Source of the DNA: Streptomyces sp. NBC_00190
Lineage (GTDB): Bacteria > Actinomycetota > Actinomycetes > Streptomycetales > Streptomycetaceae
Assembly (NCBI RefSeq): GCF_036203305.1
Contig: NZ_CP108131.1
Span: 3,286,001 to 3,350,000, forward strand
DNA: 64,000 nucleotides
Reading direction: 5' to 3'
This document shows positions 43,201 to 50,511 of this stretch, piece by piece. The position numbers and the translations under genes are program-made. The number at the start of each line of letters is the position of its first letter. Within the stretch, counting starts at the first letter, position 1. The notes beneath the pieces are model-generated. The model was given only the letters and a program-made list of their open reading frames with translations, was not told the DNA's origin and did not search any database.

Positions 43201-43843
43201 GGACCTGGTCGTGCTGGCCCTGGTCCTGTTCGCGGCGGTCGAGTCCGGTCCAGCGGCGGCCGCTGCGGGCGATGGTGACGCCGGCTTCGAGGAGCTGCTT
43301 CTTGTCGTACCAGCCGCGCAGCTTGGGGCCGATGACGGCGGCGTCGGGGTTCTCCTCGGCGACGCGGAGCAGCTCGGTGAGGGCGTCGGGCTCGGGCGCG
43401 CTGTCGTCGTGCAGGAGCCAGAGCCACTGGACGGGTTCGCCGTGGGGGAGGTCGGGCAGGTCGTACGCGTCGTCGCGCCAGGTGCGGCTGACGGGGTCCC
43501 AGCCGCTGGGGCGCTTGAGGTACGGGAGGTCCTCGGGGGTCAGGGTGCCCGCGTTGCGGGCGGATTCGTCGACGGCGGTGCCGAATCCGGTGCGGCGGGC
43601 GAGGTGCAGGACGCGGTCGTCGCCGAACGCCTCGGTGAGCAGCCGCGCGGAGTCGTCGGCGCTGCCGGTGTCGGCGGCGACGTGGTTCTGCGCGGGGCGT
43701 TCCTGGCCGAGGAGGCCGGCGAGTGTCCGGGGCAGCCAGCGGGCGCCGTCGTGGGCGACGAGGACCGCGGTGACGACGTGCCGGGGGAACTCGGGTGTGG
43801 CGGGGGCCTGGTAAGAGGCCGTCGACTGGCTGTGCGGGGACAT
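40265..43843 (-). CDS. Large membrane glycosyltransferase, family 2
   Basis: A 1192-residue protein. A GT2 domain (about 15-290) has VTAVLVAHDGARWLPRTLAG, WLLHDDSAPEPDALTELLRV (DD metal site), AGMLVRRDVYDELGGFD and RDDVDLCWRAQSAGHTVLV. It is followed by a linker and about 12 membrane helices in a GT-C-like region (for example VLFGLLLLVSLAACRSLIGG and LLLVGSVPLAGLTAYFASRP). An extracytoplasmic part with GWRATLDGKPLKPKTLDGWA precedes a final helix. The last 90 residues are Tyr/Gln/Pro-rich low complexity. ATG 43843 has GGAGGG upstream. Role: envelope glycan assembly, donor and product unknown. Confidence 0.9.
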   Translation of the reverse strand: MSPHSQSTASYQAPATPEFPRHVVTAVLVAHDGARWLPRTLAGLLGQERPAQNHVAADTGSADDSARLLTEAFGDDRVLHLARRTGFGTAVDESARNAGTLTPEDLPYLKRPSGWDPVSRTWRDDAYDLPDLPHGEPVQWLWLLHDDSAPEPDALTELLRVAEENPDAAVIGPKLRGWYDKKQLLEAGVTIARSGRRWTGLDRREQDQGQHDQVRPVLSVSTAGMLVRRDVYDELGGFDRRLPLMRDDVDLCWRAQSAGHTVLVAPDAVMRHAEASARERRTVDCAGRTSASPHRVDKAGAVYTMLANSSGRALPYVLLRVLLGTVLRTLAYLIGKAPGQAVDEFTGLLATLLRPGRILAARKRRRRPVVPAADLRPLFPPPGASLRANAEQLAGYFADGRDSEAAPAGRHGGGSILNAPGEDDFRDTERFARLKRIARNPAPVLFGLLLLVSLAACRSLIGGGSLMGGALLPAPDGGFELWRAYTDGWQPVSTGSTAAAPPYIAVLGALATLLFGSTQAALTLLLVGSVPLAGLTAYFASRPLVASRLLRAWAAVAYAFLPAVTGALAGGRLGTAVLAVLLPLIARSAVAAFALGAADGERTSWRAVWTYTLLLTVATAFTPVVWPLAAALGAAALVMRRAQWKTYGPRLIAGLAVPVLVLAPWSLGLFTHPGSLLHEAGLPYGAGSASALDLLGTSPGGPGTTGGVLLLGIVLAALGALLRTDRRFAVRAAWATALAGLLLAVLLNRTAWAGPATLVYGLALLVAAALGADGARERVAARNFGWRQPLAALIALTAAAGPLLTAAGWLIAGADGPLQRRDPVQVPAFVAEAGGDDNQTRTLILAVDQPATVSYSLVRGSGGRLGDAETAARTGSDPRLDKVVSNLVAGSGADQSSQLSAYAIRFVMFRPGGPEDIRRVLDATPGLSRRHQQDGTALWGVEPWLPRAVIVSGKQGEAPIPVAAGPVEAHGKIPAGEAGRVLRIADRADSGWRATLDGKPLKPKTLDGWAQGFELPADAGRLDLVHEHSLVRTVWHWAQGVLALVLLVMALPGRRERLDDDLPEEEAVIPAQPGPGEAGEGRRARRLREQAAPAPVPVEAAVAADPYADIPAQPVYGEEAYGQDAYAYQPHPDQGGYAYEPQAQPYGQAPGYEQYPFPQQQQPVQDPDQQQYPYPYDTYGQYDPRPDGSPQQ

Positions 43844-43959
43844 CGCGCTACTGGCCCTCCGGCCTGGGGGTCCTCCCGGACGGAGTCCGGGGGGAGGGTC
43901 CGGGGGTGGTGTGCCCTCGGAGGCTGCTGGACAGCGCCACACTAACGGCTGGAAAAGCG

Positions 43960-44000
43960 ACGGTCCGCCTCCTGCGGGGAAGGTGCAGGAGGCGGACCGT
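43960..44000 (-). terminator. whiB terminator
   Basis: A perfect 16-base-pair stem (43960-43975 with 43985-44000) followed on the minus strand by GCTTTTCC. It lies about 97 bases past the whiB stop and upstream of the glycosyltransferase start. Confidence 0.85.
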
Positions 44001-44096
44001 TTGCTCTGCTCGGTACGTTGCGGGCCGGGCAGTTCGATATGTCGTGCGATGTGCGATAGGTGCGGAAGGTACCTGTTGGGAAGCGTCCCGGGCGTA

Positions 44097-44360
44097 TCAG
44101 ACCGCTGCCTTTTTCAGCCGGCGGCGCTCGCGCTCGGACAGACCGCCCCAGATGCCGAATCGCTCGTCGTTGGCGAGGGCGTACTCAAGGCATTCGGAGC
44201 GGACCTCGCAGGCGAGGCAGACCTTCTTGGCCTCGCGGGTGGAGCCGCCCTTCTCGGGAAAGAAGGACTCGGGGTCGGTCTGGGCGCACAGAGCGCGCTC
44301 CTGCCAGCCGAGCTCCTCGTCCGCCTCCTCGACCAGCAGTTCCTGAAACAGCTCGGTCAT
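44097..44360 (-). CDS. whiB: Sporulation transcription factor WhiB
   Basis: An 87-residue iron-sulfur protein required with WhiA to begin sporulation septation in Streptomyces. The four cluster ligands are Cys25, Cys48, Cys51 and Cys57 (ERALCAQ, VCLACEVRSEC). The GIWGGLSERERRRLKK turn and basic tail at the C-terminus are typical. The length equals the S. coelicolor protein. The start ATG 44360 lies behind a GGGG-type ribosome site. A vegetative-like promoter is visible about 70 bases upstream, and its neighbour on the other strand is cysteine dioxygenase. Confidence 0.96.
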   Translation of the reverse strand: MTELFQELLVEEADEELGWQERALCAQTDPESFFPEKGGSTREAKKVCLACEVRSECLEYALANDERFGIWGGLSERERRRLKKAAV

Positions 44361-44433
44361 GTGCGCCCCTCGCTCTGTCTATGCGTCCCCGTGGTGGCGT
44401 CGTCACTGATTGCTACGTAACGACACGAGTGAA

Positions 44434-44463
44434 ATTACAAGTGCGTGGCTCCGGAGCAGTCAA
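44434..44463 (-). promoter_or_regulatory. Candidate whiB promoter
   Basis: On the minus strand -35 TTGACT (44458-44463), an 18-base spacer and -10 TGTAAT (44434-44439). It would give a 5' untranslated leader of roughly 67 bases. GACAC, the core of the WhiA/WhiB recognition motif, occurs near 44422-44426 and 44542-44546. Confidence 0.6.
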
Positions 44464-44778
44464 GCCGAGATCTGCTATTGGGCCCCTTATTCACTCTGCG
44501 GAACCAAGCCTATGCAGAAAGTGTTCATATCGCCAAAAATCGTGACACATGCAACGGGCGTCACATGATGCCCGCCTTTACCCGTAATCCACGCGCCACC
44601 CCGGGGCAGGGTTGCGATCCAGCCAAAGAAGCGGCGCAGATCACATTCCGGTCACGAAGCTGCGGGTGTGGTTTGAACTCGGTTGCAGCGCCACATCCCC
44701 GGACGCCGACTGCACAAACCTTTCTCCGTGCACAGCAACCGGATGAGGTGAAACTTTTCCGCCAAACCGGACATTGGG
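44464..44778. other. AT-richer divergent intergenic region between whiB and the cysteine dioxygenase leader
   Basis: About 315 bases with lower GC than the surroundings and no supported gene. It contains an imperfect inverted repeat of GTGAC and GTCAC around 44540-44565 and several A/T runs (CCAAAAATC; GAAACTTTTCC). It is a likely regulatory region for whiB, but no specific operator could be named. Confidence 0.4.
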
Positions 44779-44784
44779 TTGACA
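44779..44784 (+). promoter_or_regulatory. -35 element TTGACA upstream of Cys-rich leader ORF
   Basis: A perfect TTGACA placed exactly 37 to 32 bases before the A of ATG 44816. This fits transcription starting at or near that A, which would make the small ORF leaderless. The -10 (around 44803-44809) is weak. Confidence 0.45.
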
Positions 44785-44815
44785 GTCCGACCCCCGACCC
44801 GCTCTCCTTGTTCTC

Positions 44816-44902
44816 ATGTCAGCGACCGCAGCCACCACCCGGACCCCCATTCGTGGGTTCCTGTGCGCTGCCCAGGTTCGCTGTTGCTGTTGCAGCTGTT
44901 GA
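44816..44902 (+). CDS. Cysteine-rich leader peptide of cysteine dioxygenase (putative attenuator)
   Basis: A 28-codon ORF starting MSATAATTRTPIRG and ending RCCCCSC-stop. Six of its 28 residues are Cys (17, 23-26 and 28), five of them in the last six codons. No Shine-Dalgarno precedes the ATG; TTGACA sits where a leaderless start needs it. The stop is 88 bases before the cysteine dioxygenase start. Poly-Cys leaderless ORFs that sense cysteine supply are known in mycobacteria. Here the downstream gene degrades cysteine. Immediately after the stop, CCTC (44905-44908) or CTCCGAC (44914-44920) could pair with the downstream GTCGAGG ribosome site. The mechanism is inference. Confidence 0.7.
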   Translation: MSATAATTRTPIRGFLCAAQVRCCCCSC

Positions 44903-44990
44903 TGCCTCCGGAGCTCCGACTCCGTACCGGCTCCAGCCCGCCCCCGCAGCAACCGCCAGCACCACTGACATCCGTCGAGGTATCCCCACG

Positions 44991-45506
44991 ATGAACAGCG
45001 CCAGCACCCCCACGTACGCCGAGAGCGACCTCCAGATCGCCGGCGACATCCTCGCCGTCCAGCACCTCCTCCAGCCCGCCCGCGAGCACCCGGCCACCGT
45101 CGCCGAGTTCGTCGGCCTCGCCCGCTCCATCGCCGAGGACCGCGCCTCCTGGGAGCACCTCGTCCAGTACGACGCCACCACCCGCTGGTACCACCGGCTG
45201 CGCACCGGCCCCGGCTACGAGGTGTGGCTGCTCAGCTGGGTCCCCGGCCAGGGCAGCGGCCCGCACGACCACGGCGCCTCCTCCGGCGTCCTGACCGTCC
45301 TCGAAGGCGAGCTCACCGAACACCACACCCGCGGACGGCTCGCCCTCGGCGCCGGCTCCCAGCGGGTCTTCGCCCCCGGCTACGCCCACGAGGTCGTCAA
45401 CGACACCCTCGAAGGCGCCGTCAGCCTGCACGTCTACTTCCCCGGCCTGACCGAGATGCCGATGCACAGCTGCTCCCCGGCGCGCCAGGAGTCGGTCCCC
45501 GCCTGA
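44991..45506 (+). CDS. Cysteine dioxygenase
   Basis: A 171-residue bacterial cysteine dioxygenase, a cupin Fe(II) enzyme oxidising cysteine to cysteine sulfinate. Metal ligands are in the motif GSGPHDHGASSGVLTVLEG (two His) and YAHEVVND (third His). The position of the mammalian crosslink Cys is Gly here, as in other bacterial forms. The preceding WYHRLRTGPGYEVWLLSWVP is conserved. ATG 44991 has GAGG 11 bases upstream; the longer open frame runs through the leader region and is not coding. It is followed by cofD after 32 bases. Confidence 0.93.
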   Translation: MNSASTPTYAESDLQIAGDILAVQHLLQPAREHPATVAEFVGLARSIAEDRASWEHLVQYDATTRWYHRLRTGPGYEVWLLSWVPGQGSGPHDHGASSGVLTVLEGELTEHHTRGRLALGAGSQRVFAPGYAHEVVNDTLEGAVSLHVYFPGLTEMPMHSCSPARQESVPA

Positions 45507-45538
45507 CCGCGGCCCTGCGGCCTGACAGACTTCGGCGC

Positions 45539-46498
45539 ATGCGCATTGTTGTTCTGGCCGGCGGTATAGGCGGCGCCCGGTTCCTCCGCGGCCTCAAGGT
45601 CGCAGTCCCCGACGCGGACATCACGGTCATCGGCAACACCGGTGACGACATTCACCTGTTCGGGCTCAAGGTGTGCCCCGATCTGGACACGGTGATGTAC
45701 ACCCTCGGCGGTGGCATCAACGAGGACCAGGGCTGGGGCCGTACCGACGAGTCCTTCACCGTCAAGGAGGAACTCGCGGCGTACGGGGTCGGGCCCACCT
45801 GGTTCGGCCTCGGCGACCGCGACTTCGCCACCCACATCGTCCGTACGCAGATGCTCGGCGCGGGCTACCCGCTGAGCGCCGTCACCGAGGCCCTGTGCGA
45901 CCGCTGGCAGCCCGGGGTACGGCTGCTGCCCATGTCCGACGACCGGGTCGAGACCCACGTCGCGATCACCGATCCCGCCACCGGCGAACGGCGGGTCGTC
46001 CACTTCCAGGAGTACTGGGTCCGGCTGCGCGCCGCCGTGGACGCGGAGGCCGTCGTCCCCGTCGGGGCCGAGCAGGCCAAGCCCGCGCCGGGCGTGCTGG
46101 AGGCCGTCGCGGCCGCCGACGTGATCATCTTCCCGCCGTCGAACCCGGTGGTCTCGGTGGGGACGATCCTCGCCGTGCCCGGCATCCGGGAGGCCGTGGC
46201 CGCCGCCGGGGCGCCCGTCGTGGGCCTCTCCCCCATCGTCGGGGGCGCGCCGGTGCGCGGAATGGCGGACAAGGTGCTGGCCGCGGTCGGCGTGGAGGCC
46301 ACGGCCGCCGCGGTCGCCCGCCACTACGGGACCGGGCTGCTCGACGGCTGGCTGGTGGACACGGCCGACGCGGACGCCGTCGCCGAGGTCGAGGCCGCCG
46401 GGATCTCCTGCCGCGCGGTGCCGCTGATGATGACCGACCTGGAGGCCACCGCGGAGATGGCCCGGGCGGCGCTGGAACTGGCGGAGGCCTCGCGGTGA
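45539..46498 (+). CDS. cofD: 2-phospho-L-lactate (phosphoenolpyruvate) transferase, F420 biosynthesis
   Basis: A 319-residue CofD/FbiA enzyme joining the lactyl or enolpyruvyl phosphate donor to the deazaflavin Fo. The N-terminus is [19 protein letters not shown]. Other signatures are [48 protein letters not shown] and [20 protein letters not shown] with [22 protein letters not shown] 45539 is correct by homology. The stop overlaps the cofE start (GTGA). Cytoplasmic. Confidence 0.96.
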   Translation: MRIVVLAGGIGGARFLRGLKVAVPDADITVIGNTGDDIHLFGLKVCPDLDTVMYTLGGGINEDQGWGRTDESFTVKEELAAYGVGPTWFGLGDRDFATHIVRTQMLGAGYPLSAVTEALCDRWQPGVRLLPMSDDRVETHVAITDPATGERRVVHFQEYWVRLRAAVDAEAVVPVGAEQAKPAPGVLEAVAAADVIIFPPSNPVVSVGTILAVPGIREAVAAAGAPVVGLSPIVGGAPVRGMADKVLAAVGVEATAAAVARHYGTGLLDGWLVDTADADAVAEVEAAGISCRAVPLMMTDLEATAEMARAALELAEASR

Positions 46499-47814
46499 CC
46501 GACGCGCACGCCTCCGCCGCGCCCGTTCCCTCCTACGAGGTACGGGCCGTCGAGGGCATACCCGAGGTCAGGCCGGGCGACGACCTGGCGAAACTGATCA
46601 CGGTGGCCGCGCCCGACCTGCGGGACGGGGACGTCCTGCTGGTCACCTCGAAGATCGTCTCCAAGGCCGAGGGCCGGATCGTGGCGGCGGACTCGCGCGA
46701 GGACGCCATAGACGCGGAGACCGTACGCGTGGTCGCGCGCCGGGGTCACCTGCGGATCGTCGAGAACCGGCAGGGCCTGGTGATGGCGGCCGCCGGGGTC
46801 GACGCCTCCAACACCGCCCCCGGCACGGTGCTGCTGCTGCCCGAGGACCCGGACGCCTCGGCCGCCGCGATCCGCGCGGGGGTGCGCGACGTCCTCTCCG
46901 TGGACGTGGGCGTGGTCGTCACCGACACCTTCGGGCGGCCCTGGCGCAACGGGCTCACGGACGTGGCGATCGGCTCGGCCGGAGTGCGGGTCCTGGACGA
47001 CCTGCGGGGAGGCACGGACGCGCACGGAAACGCCCTGAGCGCGACGGTCGTGGCGACCGCGGACGAGCTGGCCGCCGCCGGCGACCTGGTCAAGGGCAAG
47101 GCGGCCGGGCTGCCGGTGGCCGTCGTCCGCGGGCTGGCCCACGTACTCGGCGAGGGCTCCGCGGCGCGCGACCTGGTGCGCACCCCGGCCGACGACATGT
47201 TCCGGCTGGGCACCTCGGAGGCGGTACGGGAGGCCGTGACGCAGCGCCGTACCGTACGGGCCTTCACGGCCGAGCCGGTGGACCCGGGCGCCGTACGGCG
47301 GGCGGTGGCGGCGGCCGTGACGGCGCCCGCCCCGCACCACACGACGCCGTGGCGGTTCGTGCTGCTGGAGTCCGAGGCCTCGCGGGTGCGGCTCCTGGAC
47401 GCGATGCGGGACGCGTGGATCGCGGACCTGCGGTCGGACGGCAAGTCCGAGGAGTCCATCGCCAAGCGGGTGCGGCGGGGTGAGGTGCTGCGCGGCGCGC
47501 CGTACCTGGTGGTGCCGTGCATGGTGACGGACGGCTCGCACGACTACGGGCACGCCCGCCGGGACGCGGCGGAGCGCGAGATGTTCGTGGTCGCGATGGG
47601 CGCGGGCGTGCAGAACTTCCTGGTGGCGCTGGCCGGGGAGCGGCTGGGCTCGGCGTGGGTGTCCTCGACGATGTTCTGCCGGGACGTGGTCCGGGAGGTG
47701 CTGGGGCTGCCGGAGGACTGGGACCCGATGGGGGCGGTGGCCGTGGGTCACGCGGCCCAGCCGCCACGGGAGCGGCCCTCGCGGTCCGCCGCGGACTTCA
47801 TCGAGGTGCGGTAG
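46495..47814 (+). CDS. cofE: Bifunctional F420:glutamate ligase / nitroreductase-domain protein (FbiB-type)
   Basis: A 439-residue two-domain protein. The CofE ligase (about 1-250) has [38 protein letters not shown] and [20 protein letters not shown]. The C-terminal nitroreductase-like FMN domain (about 250-439) has [34 protein letters not shown] and [20 protein letters not shown]; in FbiB it reduces dehydro-F420. The GTG start with GGAGG upstream overlaps cofD, so both enzymes are co-produced. Confidence 0.95.
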   Translation: MTDAHASAAPVPSYEVRAVEGIPEVRPGDDLAKLITVAAPDLRDGDVLLVTSKIVSKAEGRIVAADSREDAIDAETVRVVARRGHLRIVENRQGLVMAAAGVDASNTAPGTVLLLPEDPDASAAAIRAGVRDVLSVDVGVVVTDTFGRPWRNGLTDVAIGSAGVRVLDDLRGGTDAHGNALSATVVATADELAAAGDLVKGKAAGLPVAVVRGLAHVLGEGSAARDLVRTPADDMFRLGTSEAVREAVTQRRTVRAFTAEPVDPGAVRRAVAAAVTAPAPHHTTPWRFVLLESEASRVRLLDAMRDAWIADLRSDGKSEESIAKRVRRGEVLRGAPYLVVPCMVTDGSHDYGHARRDAAEREMFVVAMGAGVQNFLVALAGERLGSAWVSSTMFCRDVVREVLGLPEDWDPMGAVAVGHAAQPPRERPSRSAADFIEVR

Positions 47815-47850
47815 CCGGATCGGTCAGCGCTGCCGGAGCTGACGGAGCTG

Positions 47851-48861
47851 TCAGAGCCTTCCGATGTCCGTCCGGGGCATGCGGGGCATGCGGCGGGGCG
47901 GCGTGTGACCGGCGAGGAGGATGAGGCGGGCGGCGCGGTGGCGCTGGCCCGCGTACGGGGCGAGGAGCTCCAGCATGGCGGCGTCGTCGGCGTCGCGGTC
48001 CCCGGCGAGGGCGTAGCCGATGATGCCGGGGAGGTGGAGGTCGCCGGTCGTGACGGCGTCGGGGTCGCCGTTGCTGCGCTGGAGGGTCTCGGCGGAGGTC
48101 CACGGGCCGATGCCGGGAACGGCCTCCAGCCGTCGCGCGGCCTCGGGCAGGGCCATGGCGGCCGCTTCCTCCAGGCGGTTCGCCACGCGGGCGGCCCGGA
48201 CGATCGCCGCGGCGCGCTTGGCGTCGACCCCGGCCTTGTGCCAGTCCCAGGACGGGATCATCGCCCAGGTGCGGGCGGTGGGCATGACGTGCAGGCCGAG
48301 GTCCTGCGGACCGGGGGCGGGCTCGCCGTACTGGCGTACGAGGCGGCGCCAGGCGCGGTAGGCCTCGTCGGCGGTGATCTTCTGCTCCAGCACGGTGGGG
48401 ATCAGGGACTCCAGGACCAGGCCGGTACGGGTGAGGCGCAGACCCGGGCGGCGGCGGTGGCTGGCGTGCACGAGGCGGTGGCGGGGGACGAAGACGGCGG
48501 GGTCGTCGCCGGCGCCGAGGAGCGCGGGCAGCTGTTCGAGGATCCAGTCGGCGCCGGGGCCCCAGGCCTCGGCATGCACTTCCTGGCCGGGCCGCCCGGC
48601 CAGGCGCAGGGTGGCGGGGCCGTCGGGGGTCCGGGTCGCCCTCCAGACCGAGCCGTCGGGGGTGGTGCGGAAGGTGGGGTCGGCGGGGCCCCGTCTGAGC
48701 GGGCCGAGGGTGAGCCCGAGGTCGACCGGCCCCTCGGGGGTCCACCGGCGTTCCTTGGCGCCCGCGCCGACCGGTCGCCCCTGCCCGGCGGGCACGGCGG
48801 TCCGGCCGCCGCGCACGGTGGTGCGGGTGAGGGGATCGACGGGGTCGAAGCGGCCGGCCAT
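47851..48861 (-). CDS. DNA-3-methyladenine glycosylase, HhH-GPD type
   Basis: A 336-residue base-excision enzyme related to AlkA. The HhH-GPD motif is AVPGIGPWTSAETLQRSNGD, followed by the catalytic Asp in VTTGDLHLPGI (about 270-285). The upstream helix region is LVLESLIPTVLEQKITADEA, and the N-terminal beta domain is ADPTFRTTPDGSVWRATRTP. ATG 48861 was chosen; the frame stays open upstream across the amidase gene but that is a shadow. It is convergent with cofE, 36 bases apart. Confidence 0.9.
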   Translation of the reverse strand: MAGRFDPVDPLTRTTVRGGRTAVPAGQGRPVGAGAKERRWTPEGPVDLGLTLGPLRRGPADPTFRTTPDGSVWRATRTPDGPATLRLAGRPGQEVHAEAWGPGADWILEQLPALLGAGDDPAVFVPRHRLVHASHRRRPGLRLTRTGLVLESLIPTVLEQKITADEAYRAWRRLVRQYGEPAPGPQDLGLHVMPTARTWAMIPSWDWHKAGVDAKRAAAIVRAARVANRLEEAAAMALPEAARRLEAVPGIGPWTSAETLQRSNGDPDAVTTGDLHLPGIIGYALAGDRDADDAAMLELLAPYAGQRHRAARLILLAGHTPPRRMPRMPRTDIGRL

Positions 48862-48941
48862 GCGTCGAGCGTAGCCCTGCGGGGCTCCGGCCCACCCCGC
48901 CCCCTTCTCCCCCGGCCACCGCCGGGTGCCCCCGGAAACAG

Positions 48942-48978
48942 GGACCCGGGCCCGGACCCGCGGCCCGGGCCCGAGTCC
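48942..48978 (-). terminator. Terminator of exported amidase gene
   Basis: A nine-base-pair core stem (48947-48955 with 48965-48973), extended by four more pairs after one mismatch, 18 bases past the stop of the gene at 48996 on the minus strand. Confidence 0.7.
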
Positions 48979-48995
48979 GGACGCAGCCCTGGTGG

Positions 48996-50372
48996 CTACG
49001 GGCGGCCCTGGAGCTTCGCCGATGAGGTGCGGGTCGTCGGGAGTTTGCCGTAGAGCTTCTTGCCCGGGCATTCGGTCGCGAAGCCGTCCCGGTGGCCCGA
49101 GATCACGTTCATCTTCACGTTCGTGCCCTTGGTGTAGAGGTTGCCGCCGCCCGACCTCAGGGTGGTCTTCGCGCGCGGGTCCCTGCCGAAGAGGCCGAGC
49201 TTCCAGGCCGTGAGGCGGGCGATCGCGTCGACCGCCGCCGCGGGGGGCGCCGTGGAGGTGTACGTGCCCAGCACCGCCACGCCCATGCTGTCGGTGTTGA
49301 AGCCCATGGTGTGCGCGCCGAGCACCGGCCTGGAGACTCCGCCCGCGCGGCCCTCGTACACCGTGCCGCACTTGTCGACGGCGAAGTTGTAGCCGAAGTC
49401 GCGCCAGCCGCTGCTGAGTACGTGGTAGCGGTACAGGCTGCGCAGCACCGCCGGGGCGTCCTTGCAGGCGTAGTTGTTGCCCGAGGCGCTGTGGTGGACG
49501 AAGGCCGCCTTCACGGTGTTCGTGTAGACGAAGCCGGGCTCTCGCAGGCTCTCGTCCGCGCCCCACCCCCTGCGCGTGACGATCCGCGGGCGCGGACCGA
49601 TGAACGGGGCGGCCGCCTCGCTCAGTTCACCGTCACTCGCGTAGATCGCGTCGGCGGTGGAGTCGGCCTTGTCGAGGGCGATGATCTCGTTCGCGCCCAG
49701 CTCGGCGTGCGGGAGGTTCGCCGCGGAGGACTCGGCCATCTCCATCGTCAGGCCGTCTCCCTTGTCGTCGCCCACGGGGCCGCCGTTCTTGCCGTCCGGC
49801 CCCGCGCCGGGCGCCTCCGCGCCCGGGTCGACCAGCTCGATCCGCATGCCCGTGGGCAGCCGGGACGGAGCGCGGGTGGACGGTGCCGCCGGTTCCGCCT
49901 GGACGCGGACCTCCACGCCGTCGGACTCGCCGACCCACAGCGGGGCGGTGGCGCCGCGGACCCGGCCGGAACCTCTCTCCACCGCGTCGGGGTCGGCCGC
50001 GTGCTCGCTGTTGTGGGTCTCGACGTCCTGCCAGCCGGACCAGGCCGAGGTCTTCGCCGAGCGGGTACGGACCTGGACCCGGCCGTGGAGCTCGGTGGCG
50101 ACGTCGTCCCAGACGACGCCGACCAGCGAGAACGTCTTGACCTCACGTGCGGCCAGGCCCTGTGCCTCGGGGAGGCGGGGCGAGGCGCTCATGCCGGGAA
50201 CGCCGGGGGTCCGGTCCGCCGAGGGTCCCAGCGGGACGAGCGGCAGCGACTGGGTGGTCCCGGCGGGGGTGACCGGGGAGGCCTCTGCCAGGGCCGGAGT
50301 AGGGAGCGCGACGGGGAGGGCCAGTGCGGCAGCCGTCACGACGCCGATCGAGGAAGCAAGGAATCCACGCAT
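48996..50372 (-). CDS. Exported peptidoglycan-recognition-type N-acetylmuramoyl-L-alanine amidase
   Basis: A 458-residue secreted protein. A signal peptide (MRGFLASSIGVVTAAALALP, cleavage after Ala29) precedes a beta-rich N-terminal region. The PGRP/amidase_2 domain starts at about 290 with RIVTRRGWGADESLREPGF. Zinc ligands are in AAFVHHSASGNNYAC (His) and VISGHRDGFATECPGKKLYG (His and Cys). GVAVLGTY and GYNFAVDKCGTVYEGRAGG are also typical. It cleaves the lactyl-peptide bond of peptidoglycan. ATG 50372 has no clear ribosome site; a start a few codons upstream is possible. Confidence 0.9.
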   Translation of the reverse strand: MRGFLASSIGVVTAAALALPVALPTPALAEASPVTPAGTTQSLPLVPLGPSADRTPGVPGMSASPRLPEAQGLAAREVKTFSLVGVVWDDVATELHGRVQVRTRSAKTSAWSGWQDVETHNSEHAADPDAVERGSGRVRGATAPLWVGESDGVEVRVQAEPAAPSTRAPSRLPTGMRIELVDPGAEAPGAGPDGKNGGPVGDDKGDGLTMEMAESSAANLPHAELGANEIIALDKADSTADAIYASDGELSEAAAPFIGPRPRIVTRRGWGADESLREPGFVYTNTVKAAFVHHSASGNNYACKDAPAVLRSLYRYHVLSSGWRDFGYNFAVDKCGTVYEGRAGGVSRPVLGAHTMGFNTDSMGVAVLGTYTSTAPPAAAVDAIARLTAWKLGLFGRDPRAKTTLRSGGGNLYTKGTNVKMNVISGHRDGFATECPGKKLYGKLPTTRTSSAKLQGRP

Positions 50373-50511
50373 GAAAAGGATGGTGAGTACGCTCAGCGCC
50401 CGGCGCCATCCGGGAACTGACGCTCCGTCTGGTGACACGCCGACACCCCTCCCCCGTACGGCGCAGTCACGGGCCACCGGACGGAGGACGCGCCCGCGTA
50501 ACCTGGGCCGG

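Noticed and set aside
40253..43945. 1230-codon plus-strand ORF opposite the large glycosyltransferase
   Set aside because: Gly/Glu/Val-rich antisense translation with no family match. The minus strand has clear GT2 motifs and membrane helices.
44361..44815. BldD palindrome upstream of whiB
   Set aside because: I looked for TNAC-N5-GTNA because BldD is known to control whiB in S. coelicolor, but no convincing match was found by eye.
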